Both the position numbers and the translations under genes were made by a program. A stretch of DNA of 64,000 nt from NCBI GenBank assembly GCA_032821775.1, contig JAVLRN010000010.1:1922001-1986000 (forward strand), read 5' to 3'. Shown here one piece after another: positions 1 through 10,186 of this stretch. This DNA comes from Sanguinoderma infundibulare (Eukaryota; Basidiomycota; Agaricomycetes; Polyporales; Polyporaceae). Positions within the stretch are counted from its first letter, which is position 1. Every line of letters begins with the position of its first letter. A model generated the notes under the pieces. That model ran no database searches and was not told the origin of the DNA. It saw nothing but the letters and a program-made list of their open reading frames with translations.

Positions 1-1
1 C

Positions 2-1216
2 ACGTCTACCCCTTATGGCCTCCGCACGAAAGTAGCCGTGATTCCCCTCTCGTCCTATCTTCCTCCGAATTCGACAACATACCACGTGGGTCGAACATCC
101 GAGTGGTACCTAGCCATCCTCGATTGCGAACACAAGGATCGCCCTGGTCATCTTCTCGGTCGGATCTGCTACATCCCTGCAACCAGTTCTGGCATCGAAC
201 ACTTGTACCCTGGATACGTGCGCATCTCTTCTATGCCAGAGCACGGTTCACCTGTGCCTGATCTCTTCCCCCTGTCACCTTCCACCATCGAGCGCTGTCG
301 TTCGGAAATAGTACCCAAGACGGTGTACATTTCCCACCCCGACCACGCAGACTGGACGGTGGCGGCCGCCCGCTATCAGCCACACACGACGATCGTCGTG
401 CTGCTGGAGGCGAAGACTCGTGATGCGCTGCTCGCCCGAGGGTGCACGGCTGTCCTCCGGGGACCGGACCCGGACCACCCGACCACCCACTGGCTCACAC
501 TTTCCAAGGCGGACCACACCATCGCTGTAGAGGTCCAGCATAGCCTGAAGGATGATGGTCGAGAGTTAACCATCAGAGCCCAAGTGCGGATGTCGCGGCC
601 CGTTGATAGCTCCGATGGAGACAAACGTGAAGAGCCAGATTCGAATACAGTAATGTGGTCTGACATCATGGCTGGGGGTTGGGACCGTCAACTCGATACA
701 AAAGCCGTCACGTTGACGACACCGAGCGCGGTCACCGTGGCACTCGGTTTCAAGCTTACCAGATCGTCAACTTACTCCATAGTCGTTGACGTTCGCGCCG
801 AAAGCACGACCGCAGCGGCCACGCCTCCGGCTGTGGAGACACCACAGGGAGGAGAGCGCAACGACTCGGGCGGGAACGGCGACGGACGGGTAGCGGAGGA
901 CGAGAACCGCGAAGGCGGTCTCGAGCGCACTGGTGACCGCGACGCGCGACTTGGGGCGGTCCAACCCTTGGGCCCAGTCGGCGAGTCGGATGAGCCGCAG
1001 GGCGAACACGCCGACGACGAGGTCCCAGGTACAAGTGCGAGCGCGGATGCTGGAAGCCTCCGCGAGGGTGGCTATGGCAAGAACCTGACCGCAGCGGCCG
1101 CCCCACCACCGCAGGAAGGAGAGCGCAATGGCTCTGGAGGGAAGGGCGACGCACGGCTAGGGGAGGATGAGAAGGACCAAGACGCGCACCGGAAACGACG
1201 GCGCGCATCATGGTAG
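2..1216 (+). CDS. HET-family protein, C-terminal part (5' end outside window)
   Basis: The window opens inside a HET-family gene. The frame is open from base 2 and matches the C-terminal half of the gene at 5428-7890 almost residue for residue, starting at its TSTPYGLRTK segment. About 404 residues are visible. They contain the family's C-terminal beta-rich module (RDALLARG, THWLTLSK, then VTVALGFKLTRSSTYSIVV) and a Gly/Glu/Asp-rich tail with two imperfect repeats. No HET domain is visible because it lies before base 1. Compared with the 5428 copy, the tail lacks 8 bases near 1180. The frame therefore shifts and stops at 1216, while the original tail frame (GNDGAHHGRTDAED) continues open to 1403 in another frame. 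Only the low-complexity tail is lost, so the gene may still work. Family membership is certain; the function of the module is unknown. Confidence 0.85.
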   Translation, partial: TSTPYGLRTKVAVIPLSSYLPPNSTTYHVGRTSEWYLAILDCEHKDRPGHLLGRICYIPATSSGIEHLYPGYVRISSMPEHGSPVPDLFPLSPSTIERCRSEIVPKTVYISHPDHADWTVAAARYQPHTTIVVLLEAKTRDALLARGCTAVLRGPDPDHPTTHWLTLSKADHTIAVEVQHSLKDDGRELTIRAQVRMSRPVDSSDGDKREEPDSNTVMWSDIMAGGWDRQLDTKAVTLTTPSAVTVALGFKLTRSSTYSIVVDVRAESTTAAATPPAVETPQGGERNDSGGNGDGRVAEDENREGGLERTGDRDARLGAVQPLGPVGESDEPQGEHADDEVPGTSASADAGSLREGGYGKNLTAAAAPPPQEGERNGSGGKGDARLGEDEKDQDAHRKRRRASW

Positions 1217-4200
1217 GACCGATGCCGAAGACCCAGTTCGTCATTCGGAGGAGGCGGAGATCGAACACGCCGACGGCGCGGGGCCCCGAGTGCGAGAATG
1301 GGGACAGGGAAAGTACCCGGAGAGGAGGTTGGAGAAGGAGGATCGGTTTGACAGGACATTTCCCCCCCGGCGTTGGTGTTCTCCATGGCCAATTTCTCGG
1401 TGACGGTCTCATCGTCTCCTCTTGTACTGCTGTGCGTCGTGCGATGCTGGAACGCGCGTCCTTTACGATGAGATGTACCTGTAGATGAGATGAGCCTCGT
1501 GCTTTTCTGTAACGAATACGGATCATTGCACATACGGACATGTGGACAGGTTTATATGGATGCCGAATTGTCGCGGACAGGTAAATTCGTTTCTTCGGAC
1601 GATGTCTTCGCGATTTCGCAGTCGGTCTTCCAGGCACGCTCGCCTTGGTCATCGCGTCATCGCTGTAAATCCAGGGCGCGACAGATAGTCGATGCGACCA
1701 TGAACGTGAATATCTCCTGTTGAGGCTGCACGCGATATGCGGACAAAGGCCACGGAATACATTCAAGCCAGTTCGCGGAGTAATACATGCAAGTAACTAG
1801 CCTCGCCTCTGTCCCGATTGAAGTGATTCCGCTGGCCTGGCACGCGTTGCGATGGTGGTGGAGACAATTAGTCTAATTGTTTTGATGTGATTAGGGAGGA
1901 GCATACTCATTCATTGATATAGTGGATTTGCGCCCATCGTGGTCTATTCGATGAGGGCGCAGAGCATGAGTTGCGCAGAGAGAACAAGCAGGAGCAATGG
2001 TCCCACACGCAACGGAACTTGTCGGCATGCCGACTACTGCTCTATGGCTGAATTGGAAGGACCTGCACTAGGTTCCATCGCTTCTGTGCAACAAGAGCGT
2101 AGTATTGCACCTACTGGTCTGACTCCTCTGCGGTTTACAGGACGCGATCTACGTACAGATCAATCAGAGCGCTATCAGCAAAGGACGCCCACACAGTTGC
2201 AGATACATACGCACCTCGAAGAAGGGAGCGATGAAGCCGAATTGGATGGATCGAAAGTATTGGGCAGCAAGGATGTACCACATCGCCAGGGCATCCCGTC
2301 GGCCACAGATACTCACATGATCGGTCTGTCTGAATACGGGTTTTTTTGAGAACGATGCACTGTGAGATGAGTGACTTGCTTACTGGCACAAAGCACGAGG
2401 AGAGGTCTGACACGGCCAGAACCATTGTGAATTGCACCCCAACAACATTGAATGGACACGCACCAGTCTGCATACTGCGGCAACCCTACTCCTGCAGGGA
2501 CCTCTCCGATGTATCCGCGTTTCCCATGAAAGGACTATCCGAAGAGTCGAGAGAGGCTTCCACCTTGGGCCACAGTTGAGTAGAGCCCGAGCATCGGCGA
2601 AGGATACCGTGCCGGGGGGGGCAAGCGAAGAGCCTGCGAGGAACGTTGGAACATCGAGGTGAAGTGATAGATTGACTGTGTCTGAGAGGGGAGCATGAGC
2701 CCATCAGGCGGAGGGCGGGAGGAGGGTCCGCGACAGGCCACAGCAACGCGACATGGCGGACAGACGGCGTGCCGGCAGTGTGCCGGGCCGGCCCGTGATA
2801 GACGCCAGATGCTGCAGCCTCGAGTCTCGACGAGCACAACAGCGACGGTTCCTTCTCTCGGACATCATTCCCCCATTCCCCTCCCGAGCCAGACTGTATC
2901 CTCTGATCATCTTAAAGTACATGGCATCCACATTTCTGCTTGATCAACCACTCTGCCAGTTCCTGTCTCCGTATTGTTGGCACTCAGCACCATCGGGGAC
3001 AGCATCAAGACGACGTCGACGCTAGCCTGCTCGATTCTTCCTGTTCAATACAGACTCGACATTTGGGGGTATGAGAGCGGCTTTGCGGTTCGTGTCTTGT
3101 GGACATATGCGTCCGTCCCAGGTCATTCAAACTCTGTGAGTGGCTTCATGGGCGTCACCGCCCCGAATGATCTCTGACTAGCTATCGTGTGCTGTAGATA
3201 TCCAGAACCCGACATAGCAATCGTTCGCTCCTCGATGTTATCATGGGTCATCTCTCATCCGCATCCGCATTGGCATCACTGTCCGTTCGCCTTCTGCGAC
3301 TCTTGTTCCGACCCCTCGTCCTTGCGAACGACCTCCCTCGGCTGGTCCTTACCTTGACGGAAGCCCTCCAGCACACTGTGATGGGACTGGGAACGCGAGT
3401 TTGGTGGTCATGGACGAGGCGTCGCAGATCGCTCGTAGCTGCGATCAATCGCGAAAGCGCTGCCGGGGCGGGCCAGGTACGTCGCCGCGAAAGGTTCTTT
3501 GCGACGTATGTTCATTGCCTCCCCACCCGTTTCTACTTCAGTATTAATATTGCATCACACCCACCCATATAATATATACTCCATCAAGAATCCTCCAGCG
3601 GTATCAAAAATCAGCCTGTGGTGTGCTCGCGCCAGAGGAACTCCTCTCAGAAGCCGGTCGACCTGTCGCGCGTCGAGTGGACGATTGGCTTGAGTACATG
3701 AGCTACGAGCGATATGCCATGTTGCCCTTATGCGGTCCTCCTTCGCCGGCCCATGGCTCTCACTTGACGAGGTAGTACCTCGGAGTCTCGTCGATCCGTG
3801 TTCAGTGTCATCCGGCGATGGTGTGTGCGCATCTGTACTCTTCCTGAGTATGATCTTGAAGACCATCCTGCTTTGGGTATCACGCACCCCATGGAAGGTT
3901 CCACGACCTCTTTCTTGTCTCCGCACGGTCAGTCATGTATAGTTGTCGTGGTCGAAGGCGTGGTAGCTAATATTTATTTGCTTTCGTAGACATCGCGTGT
4001 GACGGCAGGCATCGTACGAATGGATGGTCAGCCACTGCCAGGGAGGAATTCCACGTCGACTCCGCGTCGGCGTAGTTTCGTCCCGCGACATCCCTCTCCG
4101 ACGCGGCTGAGCGAAGCTCTCTGGCCGTGTCCGGTCAGGGACACTGAGCAGAGGGCACCTTGCGTTCGTCTGGGCCATGGAGTCCCGTGCTTCGTGCGCT

Positions 4201-4769
4201 GAACCCTCACAGCCTCCGATCACCAGAAGAAAATTCCATCGTTGCGAGTCTTGTCCTCCCTCTCTGTTCCCATTGGCCGACGCTGATCGTGCTACAGGTG
4301 ATTGCATCTCCGCATATACCTAGGAATCCTAGCGGAAACATGCAAGGCGAGATCCTTCGGGGGCTGGACGGTGGAGACGGTGTCTCTTCGATTAGGTGAG
4401 AACGTGTACCACGTCGTCTCCCAGTGACAGCTGCATGAACACTCTGCATCTTGCAGGTTCATGCGTGTTTGAAACGTGGCGGCGGAGATGCTGCTGCGCG
4501 ACCCCTGGGTGGAAGCAATCTTGCCCGGTCAACGTTTGCACTCACCTCGAGGTGGTAAAGTTCTGTCAATGCGGCATGCCGTCGACGTGCGTGGAACGAC
4601 GGCCATGACTGGCTGCAGTCGGGATGTATGTGGTAGCGCTCCGGTTATTGCAGAAGTTCGGTCCCGGGCTCGAGGATGTCAAAATGAACTGTCGATATGT
4701 CTGCGGAGTGCGCGGAGGCCCCTTCGTCATCATCCTGGGCTCCGAACTAGAGCCGACTCTATTGGGAAG
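1217..4769. other. Intergenic stretch with no recognisable gene
   Basis: Bases 1217-1800 are the diverged 3' flank of the first HET gene. They share blocks with the flank after 7890, such as the shared ending GAGTAATACATGC at about 1780 and 8320. Beyond that there are only short open frames without family resemblance. Two plus-strand stretches look slightly coding-like but could not be identified: one near 2974-3177, and one at 4624-4795 that ends at a possible GT splice donor. No repeat array or RNA gene was seen. Confidence 0.5.
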
Positions 4770-5427
4770 GATACAGAAGCATGATGTTCTGGAAGGTGAG
4801 CATATTTTTCATCGCATTTCCGGCGGTGTACGACGAGAGCAGCGTCGCATTTTATGCTGTCCAAGCAAAGTCCCGTGGTGGTGTCTATCGTGAGTTGATA
4901 AGGGCCCGGTATTATGCGCCCGTGTGCAATATCTGGCTTCCTATGCGCGTTTCGCGACATGAGCCGCGTCCAACTGCCAGGCTGAGGGCGCTGCCCATGT
5001 ATGTTGTCCGTCTTACCCATTTAGTCCCCATTCTGAGAAGAACGTTGGGTGCGCACGCTGCATGATGCATGGAACTTGTGTCAGACGTCACCTTTCGAAG
5101 TCCGAACGCCAGCTACCAGGACGGTCGGACCACATGCCCCGTCGTCGGACAGGATACAAGACGGGGGTGCACGTTGCGAGAGGATCCGAAGCCGCTCTCC
5201 CATCGTCTACCGTGAGTCTTCGACCACTGCATCCTAGTACGACAATGGAGTTAACTTTGTGCGCCATCATCAGGTCGTCGGCGTCGCCTTCAACCTCTCC
5301 CGTCTCTTGTTTCAACAGGTCGACGGTCCACATATAAGCCAACCACTAGGGTAAGCCCAATATGTTTTCAATGGAAACCTTGGTTCGAAATTGACGTGTT
5401 TACTATGCGTTAGGCCCCGGGCGTGGA
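4770..5427 (+). promoter_or_regulatory. Duplicated 5' flank and leader of the HET gene, with a leader intron
   Basis: This upstream block is repeated, in opposite orientation, before the HET gene at 34470-36977 (about 36978-37600), and its near part again before the gene at 20449-22533. A TATA-like CATATAAG lies near 5330. A leader intron is likely at about 5351-5412: donor GTAAGC after CACTAGG, acceptor GCGTTAG, all kept in the 34-kb copy. The start codon follows 15 nt later. Conservation of non-coding flank shows the copies arose by large DNA duplications, not retroposition. Confidence 0.5.
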
Positions 5428-7890
5428 ATGCGGGTGATCAATGTCCACACCGGACTGTTCGAGGAGATAGATCCCGTCAGAACCTCATACGCCATCCTAT
5501 CGCACACTTGGGATCAGGACGGCGAGCAGACGTATCAGGAGCTCCGAGAAATCCAGAAATCCTATGCACTCCTCCCTTTCTTGCAGTTGATTCGTGCTGC
5601 CGACGCACTGCGCTCTACGGGACAGGGTGTTGGTCGATCTTTCGTCCGCCTAATAGCTCGTTACCGGCCGCAGGCCAGGCCACCATCCTCTTCCCCTCGT
5701 CCCAAGCCCTTCCCCGCCACCTTTACCGACTCATCTATCTGGTACGATCCGAGACTCTCGCGAAAGGTGCGAAACGCATGTGCTCTCGCGCGGAAGGAAG
5801 GCCACAAGTACCTCTGGATCGACTCGTGCTGCATCGACAAGACAAGCAGCTCCGAGTTGTCCGAGGCGATCAACTCCATGTACAAGTGGTATGCCGGCGC
5901 GGAGGTCTGCTACACATTCCTCGCCGACGTCCCAGCCGAAGAAGACCATCGGGCAGAGACATCCCGCTTCCGCGAGAGCCGCTGGTTCACCCGTGGGTGG
6001 ACGCTCCAGGAGCTCATCGCGCCTTTCGAGGTCCTCTTTTTCTCCGAGGACTGGAAGGCCATTGGATCCAAGCGCGACCTTGTCGACCTCGTCGTGCAGA
6101 TCACCGGCATCAGTAGCGAGGCTCTTTTGCACGAGGGATCGCTCGACGAGTTCAGTGTTGCTCAGCGGCTCTCATGGGCGGCAGAACGAGAGACGACGAG
6201 GGAGGAAGATCGGGCATACTCGCTGCTGGGAATCTTCGACATCAACATGCCCTCGCTGTACGGCGAGGGCAATCGCGCCTTCATACGATTGCAGGAGGAG
6301 ATCGTTCGGCGGATCCCTGACCGGAGCATCTTCGCATGGCAGGATATGTACCTCGGCGCCGAGATTCTCCAGGAACTCCCCATTGGTGGATTGGAACAGG
6401 ATTCTCAGCGCATTCAATACATGGTGTCTCACTGGCGTACCCAATCCTTGCTCGCCACTTGGCTGTGGAGATTCAAGGATTGTGGAAGCATCACCCAAGT
6501 CTCTCGACACGCCAACGCCACTAATCAGCATCGACCGTCCCTTCTTCCTGCCATCAAATACACGTCTACCCCGTATGGTCTCCGTACGAAAGTAGCCGTG
6601 ATCCCCCTCTCGTCCTATCTTCCTCCGAATTCGACAAAATACGACGTGGGTCGAGCATCCGAGTGGTACCTAGCCATCCTCGATTGTGAACACAAGGATC
6701 GCCCTGGTCATCTTCTCGGTCGGATCTGCTACATCCCTGCAACCAGTTCTGGCATCGAACACTTGCACCCTGGATACGTGCGCATCTCTTCTATGCCAGA
6801 GCGCGGTTTATTTTTGCCTGATCTTTTCCCCCTGTCACCTGCCACCATCGAGCGCTATCATTCGGAAACAGTGCACAAGACGGTGTACATCTCCCACCCC
6901 GACGGCGGAACCCGCGATCGGCCACACAAGACGATCTTCCTGGTGCTGGCGGCGAAGACTCGTGATGCGCTGCTCGCCCGAGGGTACACGACTGTCCTCC
7001 GAAGACCAGAACCGGACCACCCGACCACCCACTGGCTCACACTTTCCAAGGACGACCACACTATTGTTGTAGTGGTCCAGCATACCCTTGAGAATCATGG
7101 TCGACGGTTAACCATCGAAGCGCACGTGCAGATGTCGGAGCCGCTTCTCCGCTCTGGTGGAGACAAACGTGAAGAACCAGCTTCGGAGACAGTAACGTGG
7201 ACTTACATCTCGAGTTGGGGTTGGGACAGTCAACTTGATACAAAAGCCGTTACGTTGATGACACCGAGCGCGGTCACTGTGGCACTCGGTTTCAAGCTTA
7301 CCAGATCGTCAACTTTCTCCATAGTCGTTGACGTTCGCGCCGACAACACGACGGCCGGGGCCACTCCTCCGGATGTGGAGACACCACAGGGAGGAGAGCG
7401 CAACGACTCGGGCGGGAACGGCGACGGACGGGTAGCGGAGGACGAGAACGGCGAAGGCGGTCTTGAGCGCACCGGAGACCGCGACGTGCGACTTGGGGCG
7501 GTCGAACGCTTGGGCCCGGTCTGCGAGTCGGATGAGCGGCAGGGCGAACACGCCGACGACGAGGTCCCGGGTACAAGTGGGAGCGCGGATGGTGGAAGCC
7601 TCTGCGAGGGCGGCGATGGCAAGAACCTGACCGCAGCAGCCGCCCCACCACCGCATGGAGGAGAGCGCAATGGCTCTGGAGGGAAGGGCGACAGACAGGT
7701 GGCGGAGGACGAGAACGGGGAAGGCGGTGTTGAATGCACTGGACGCGACGGTGCGCAACCTGTTGGGGTCGATGCCGAGGACGGAATCGCGGAGGAGCCG
7801 AAGAGCGAGCACGCTAACAGCGAGGGCCCGGACGCGAGTGCGAACGCGCACACGGGCAGCACCTGGAGGGCTGCCTTGCGAGGGTGGTGA
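5428..7890 (+). CDS. HET-domain protein (heterokaryon incompatibility type)
   Basis: This is a single-exon gene of 820 aa. HET-domain motifs appear in the expected order: YAILSHTW at residues 21-28, LWIDSCCID near 129, SSELSEAINSMY, GWTLQELIAP near 190, RETTREEDRAYSLLGIFDI near 255-270, then RLQEEIVRRIPD. An insert of about 60 residues rich in Pro, Ser and Arg splits the domain after the EIQKSY motif. The C-terminal half carries the beta-rich module also seen in the other copies and a tail with two imperfect repeats (GGERNDSGG / GGERNGSGG). HET proteins act in the cytoplasm in non-self recognition and programmed cell death. Ligand and partner are unknown here. The start is fixed by MRVINVHTGLFEEI, shared by three copies. 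The gene is intact and its flanks are duplicated at 33.5-37.6 kb. Confidence 0.92.
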   Translation: MRVINVHTGLFEEIDPVRTSYAILSHTWDQDGEQTYQELREIQKSYALLPFLQLIRAADALRSTGQGVGRSFVRLIARYRPQARPPSSSPRPKPFPATFTDSSIWYDPRLSRKVRNACALARKEGHKYLWIDSCCIDKTSSSELSEAINSMYKWYAGAEVCYTFLADVPAEEDHRAETSRFRESRWFTRGWTLQELIAPFEVLFFSEDWKAIGSKRDLVDLVVQITGISSEALLHEGSLDEFSVAQRLSWAAERETTREEDRAYSLLGIFDINMPSLYGEGNRAFIRLQEEIVRRIPDRSIFAWQDMYLGAEILQELPIGGLEQDSQRIQYMVSHWRTQSLLATWLWRFKDCGSITQVSRHANATNQHRPSLLPAIKYTSTPYGLRTKVAVIPLSSYLPPNSTKYDVGRASEWYLAILDCEHKDRPGHLLGRICYIPATSSGIEHLHPGYVRISSMPERGLFLPDLFPLSPATIERYHSETVHKTVYISHPDGGTRDRPHKTIFLVLAAKTRDALLARGYTTVLRRPEPDHPTTHWLTLSKDDHTIVVVVQHTLENHGRRLTIEAHVQMSEPLLRSGGDKREEPASETVTWTYISSWGWDSQLDTKAVTLMTPSAVTVALGFKLTRSSTFSIVVDVRADNTTAGATPPDVETPQGGERNDSGGNGDGRVAEDENGEGGLERTGDRDVRLGAVERLGPVCESDERQGEHADDEVPGTSGSADGGSLCEGGDGKNLTAAAAPPPHGGERNGSGGKGDRQVAEDENGEGGVECTGRDGAQPVGVDAEDGIAEEPKSEHANSEGPDASANAHTGSTWRAALRGW

Positions 7891-10186
7891 AGACGTCTTT
7901 GATTCTGTCGTTAGCGTCGTCCGTGGCCAATGTCCCAGTGATGTTCTCGTCGTTTGCTTATGTACTGCTGTGCGTTGCGCGGCCTAGGCCATGACATCTG
8001 CTGTACTGAGATGGACGATGAGCGTCGTTTCTTACTATAACGCATATCGATTGTTGTACATACCTTCATGTCCGCGGGTTCGAATGGATGCCAGATCATC
8101 CCAGCCAGGTCCTGCATAAAATCGTCCTATCTTCCGGCGATGCCTTCTCGATTTTGCAGTCGGTCTTCGGCGTACCCCACCTCAGTCTTGACGTTATAGC
8201 TGTAGCTCGACCCACGATGCACAGGCGAAGCGTGCTCGAACGCTAATGTCCCCTATCGAGACTGCGCGCCCCATGTGGATGAAGGTGAAGGTCGTATAAT
8301 TTATTCAAGGAAGTCTTAGAGTAATACATGCGGCGATCTGGCGTCATATTCGTAAGGATTCAAGTGGTTCGCATGGCCCTGTGGTTTCCTGAGCTCGGGA
8401 TGGGTCTGGATGGTGCAAATACAGGACAGCTGCCCAAGTGCAAGCAAGAGTTTGAACTGCCATGAGCACATTATCGCATATGGGCCGCATCGGTTGAAAA
8501 TAAGTACTCACGAGATCGACCTGTTTTATGATCATGAAGAGCTCCTTCAAGCGGGTGGGAGCTGCATCGTGTGCGGATTTGGTTTATCGCGGCGATGCAT
8601 GCGCACATACGATAGAGCAAGACTGGGGATCGCCGGCCATGTCGAACGATACTCGATAGACGACAATAAAAATACAAACGGAAAGGGAAGACCTGCCCTA
8701 GTGAGGCCAACCTGGGGCGACGATACCCAGGGATTGTACGTCGAACGCAGGGGAAGAATCGCAACTACCACGATGGACAGGGATCGGACATGTTCCGAGG
8801 AATGAATCCATAGGTTTCGAAAGATTTGCAGGGCAGGACGCTCGAGGGGGTATGTGTTGAAATGTATTTCATAGAAAAACCAGTCGCACCTAAGCTTCGC
8901 ATGCAAGTAGACCCGCTTGCGACGCAGCATGCCCTATGAAGTATGATCTGCCCGGTGCCGCCTTATTGGGGGAAGAGTCGGAAGACAGTTTGACACGTTG
9001 ATATGTACTGGAGATTCGACGAGTGAAGGCCTGATAGAGTCCGTAAATCGTACCTCGTCAATGTCGAACGGACACGTACCTGTCGGGACATTATGGCAAT
9101 CCTACACTCGCGCCTCTCCTTGTTTTGCATGCGCAGTGGCAGGATGTCTTCTGCACCAGCTCAGCTAATATCCAAGAGCCGCTTCTGGAGTCAAGTAGAG
9201 GAACGGCGATGGGGGATAGTGCTGGGGCGGAATGAGTTTTGATCTGACAAGCTCGCCAACACTGACGCTTCGAATATCAAGGCCAAAGCTTGTCGACTAA
9301 ATTGTAAATGACTCGAGATAGACCAGAAGCCCAGCAGATTGGCCGTGCCGAAAACGAGGGGGTCGACAAAGACGGCGGTGAGGATGGTGAGGTTGAGACG
9401 TTCCGAGTGTAAGCGCCCAACCGGTTCGCGCGATACTACCAGCTGCAGCGCGTTTCGTTCCCGCTCGGAACAGTTCCGGATCCCCTCCCTCGAAGATTTG
9501 GAACTGCAAGGCTCGTGATGTCTGACAGACTGTACGTCAGGTCAAGTTTCTGACCATGAGTAGATCAGCAACACCTCCCGGACATCCGTTGTAATAGATC
9601 GGTCCGCCTTGACACGGTCATGAGTAGCCCTACTTGAATAGGATGCCCGTACAATGCGATACAATGAACAACATACGGAGAGAGACTCGATCCCGGGATT
9701 GTATAGGACCTCCTATGGCTCGGTGTGTTCTTCATCATTATCATGGTTTTGGGATTTTGATCGTCGTATTAGATGGCCCTGATGATCACTGCCCATGGAT
9801 TGGCGTGTGAGGGTTTCTTTCAACGGCATACCGCGTGTGGCGAAGATTCGAGTGACCATCGCTGTGGGCGCAACAGGACGCGCCCGTGCAAAGTTTACAT
9901 GTGCGGCTCGCCGGAGCATTTGCGTAGGCGCGGAGTTCGGTAATGTGTGGTGCGCCACATGGTGACTGCGGCCCTTTGACACGACTGTTCTGACTGACTC
10001 GCCATCCTTTCCTGTCGTCGATCTCCCAGCCTACGAACTTTTGTCCCCTGTAGTCCGTTTACATCACGTCGGCTACTCGATACACCCGAACCTCACTCCC
10101 CTGGCCATCCATTAGTAAGTGTTTTGTTGATAATCGATTGCGCACCTTACCAAAGACACCCTCATAAGTATCCTCCTCCTGCTGAG
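7891..10186. other. Intergenic; 3' arm of the inverted duplication
   Basis: Bases 7891 to about 9440 match, as an inverted copy, the stretch about 33460-34469 on the other side of the cluster. A strongly conserved block is at 8925-9110 versus 33790-33965. A decayed coding piece on the minus strand near 9310-9430 shares a GTANLL motif with 33480-33560 plus; its family was not recognised. Bases 9500-10186 hold nothing identifiable. The last part is the leader of the next HET gene, with a possible donor GTAAGT near 10114. Confidence 0.5.

Noticed and set aside
3243..3572. ORF starting MGHLSSASALASLSVRLL as a membrane protein gene
   Set aside because: It has no supporting homologue in the window, no clear topology and no splice or start context that would distinguish it from chance.
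7230..7862. Long open frames antisense to the HET tails (also 756-1766, 1072-1533 and 34454-35098)
   Set aside because: They mirror GC-rich coding repeats of the sense tails, have Pro/Arg/Ser composition only, and follow the tail repeats rather than any family.
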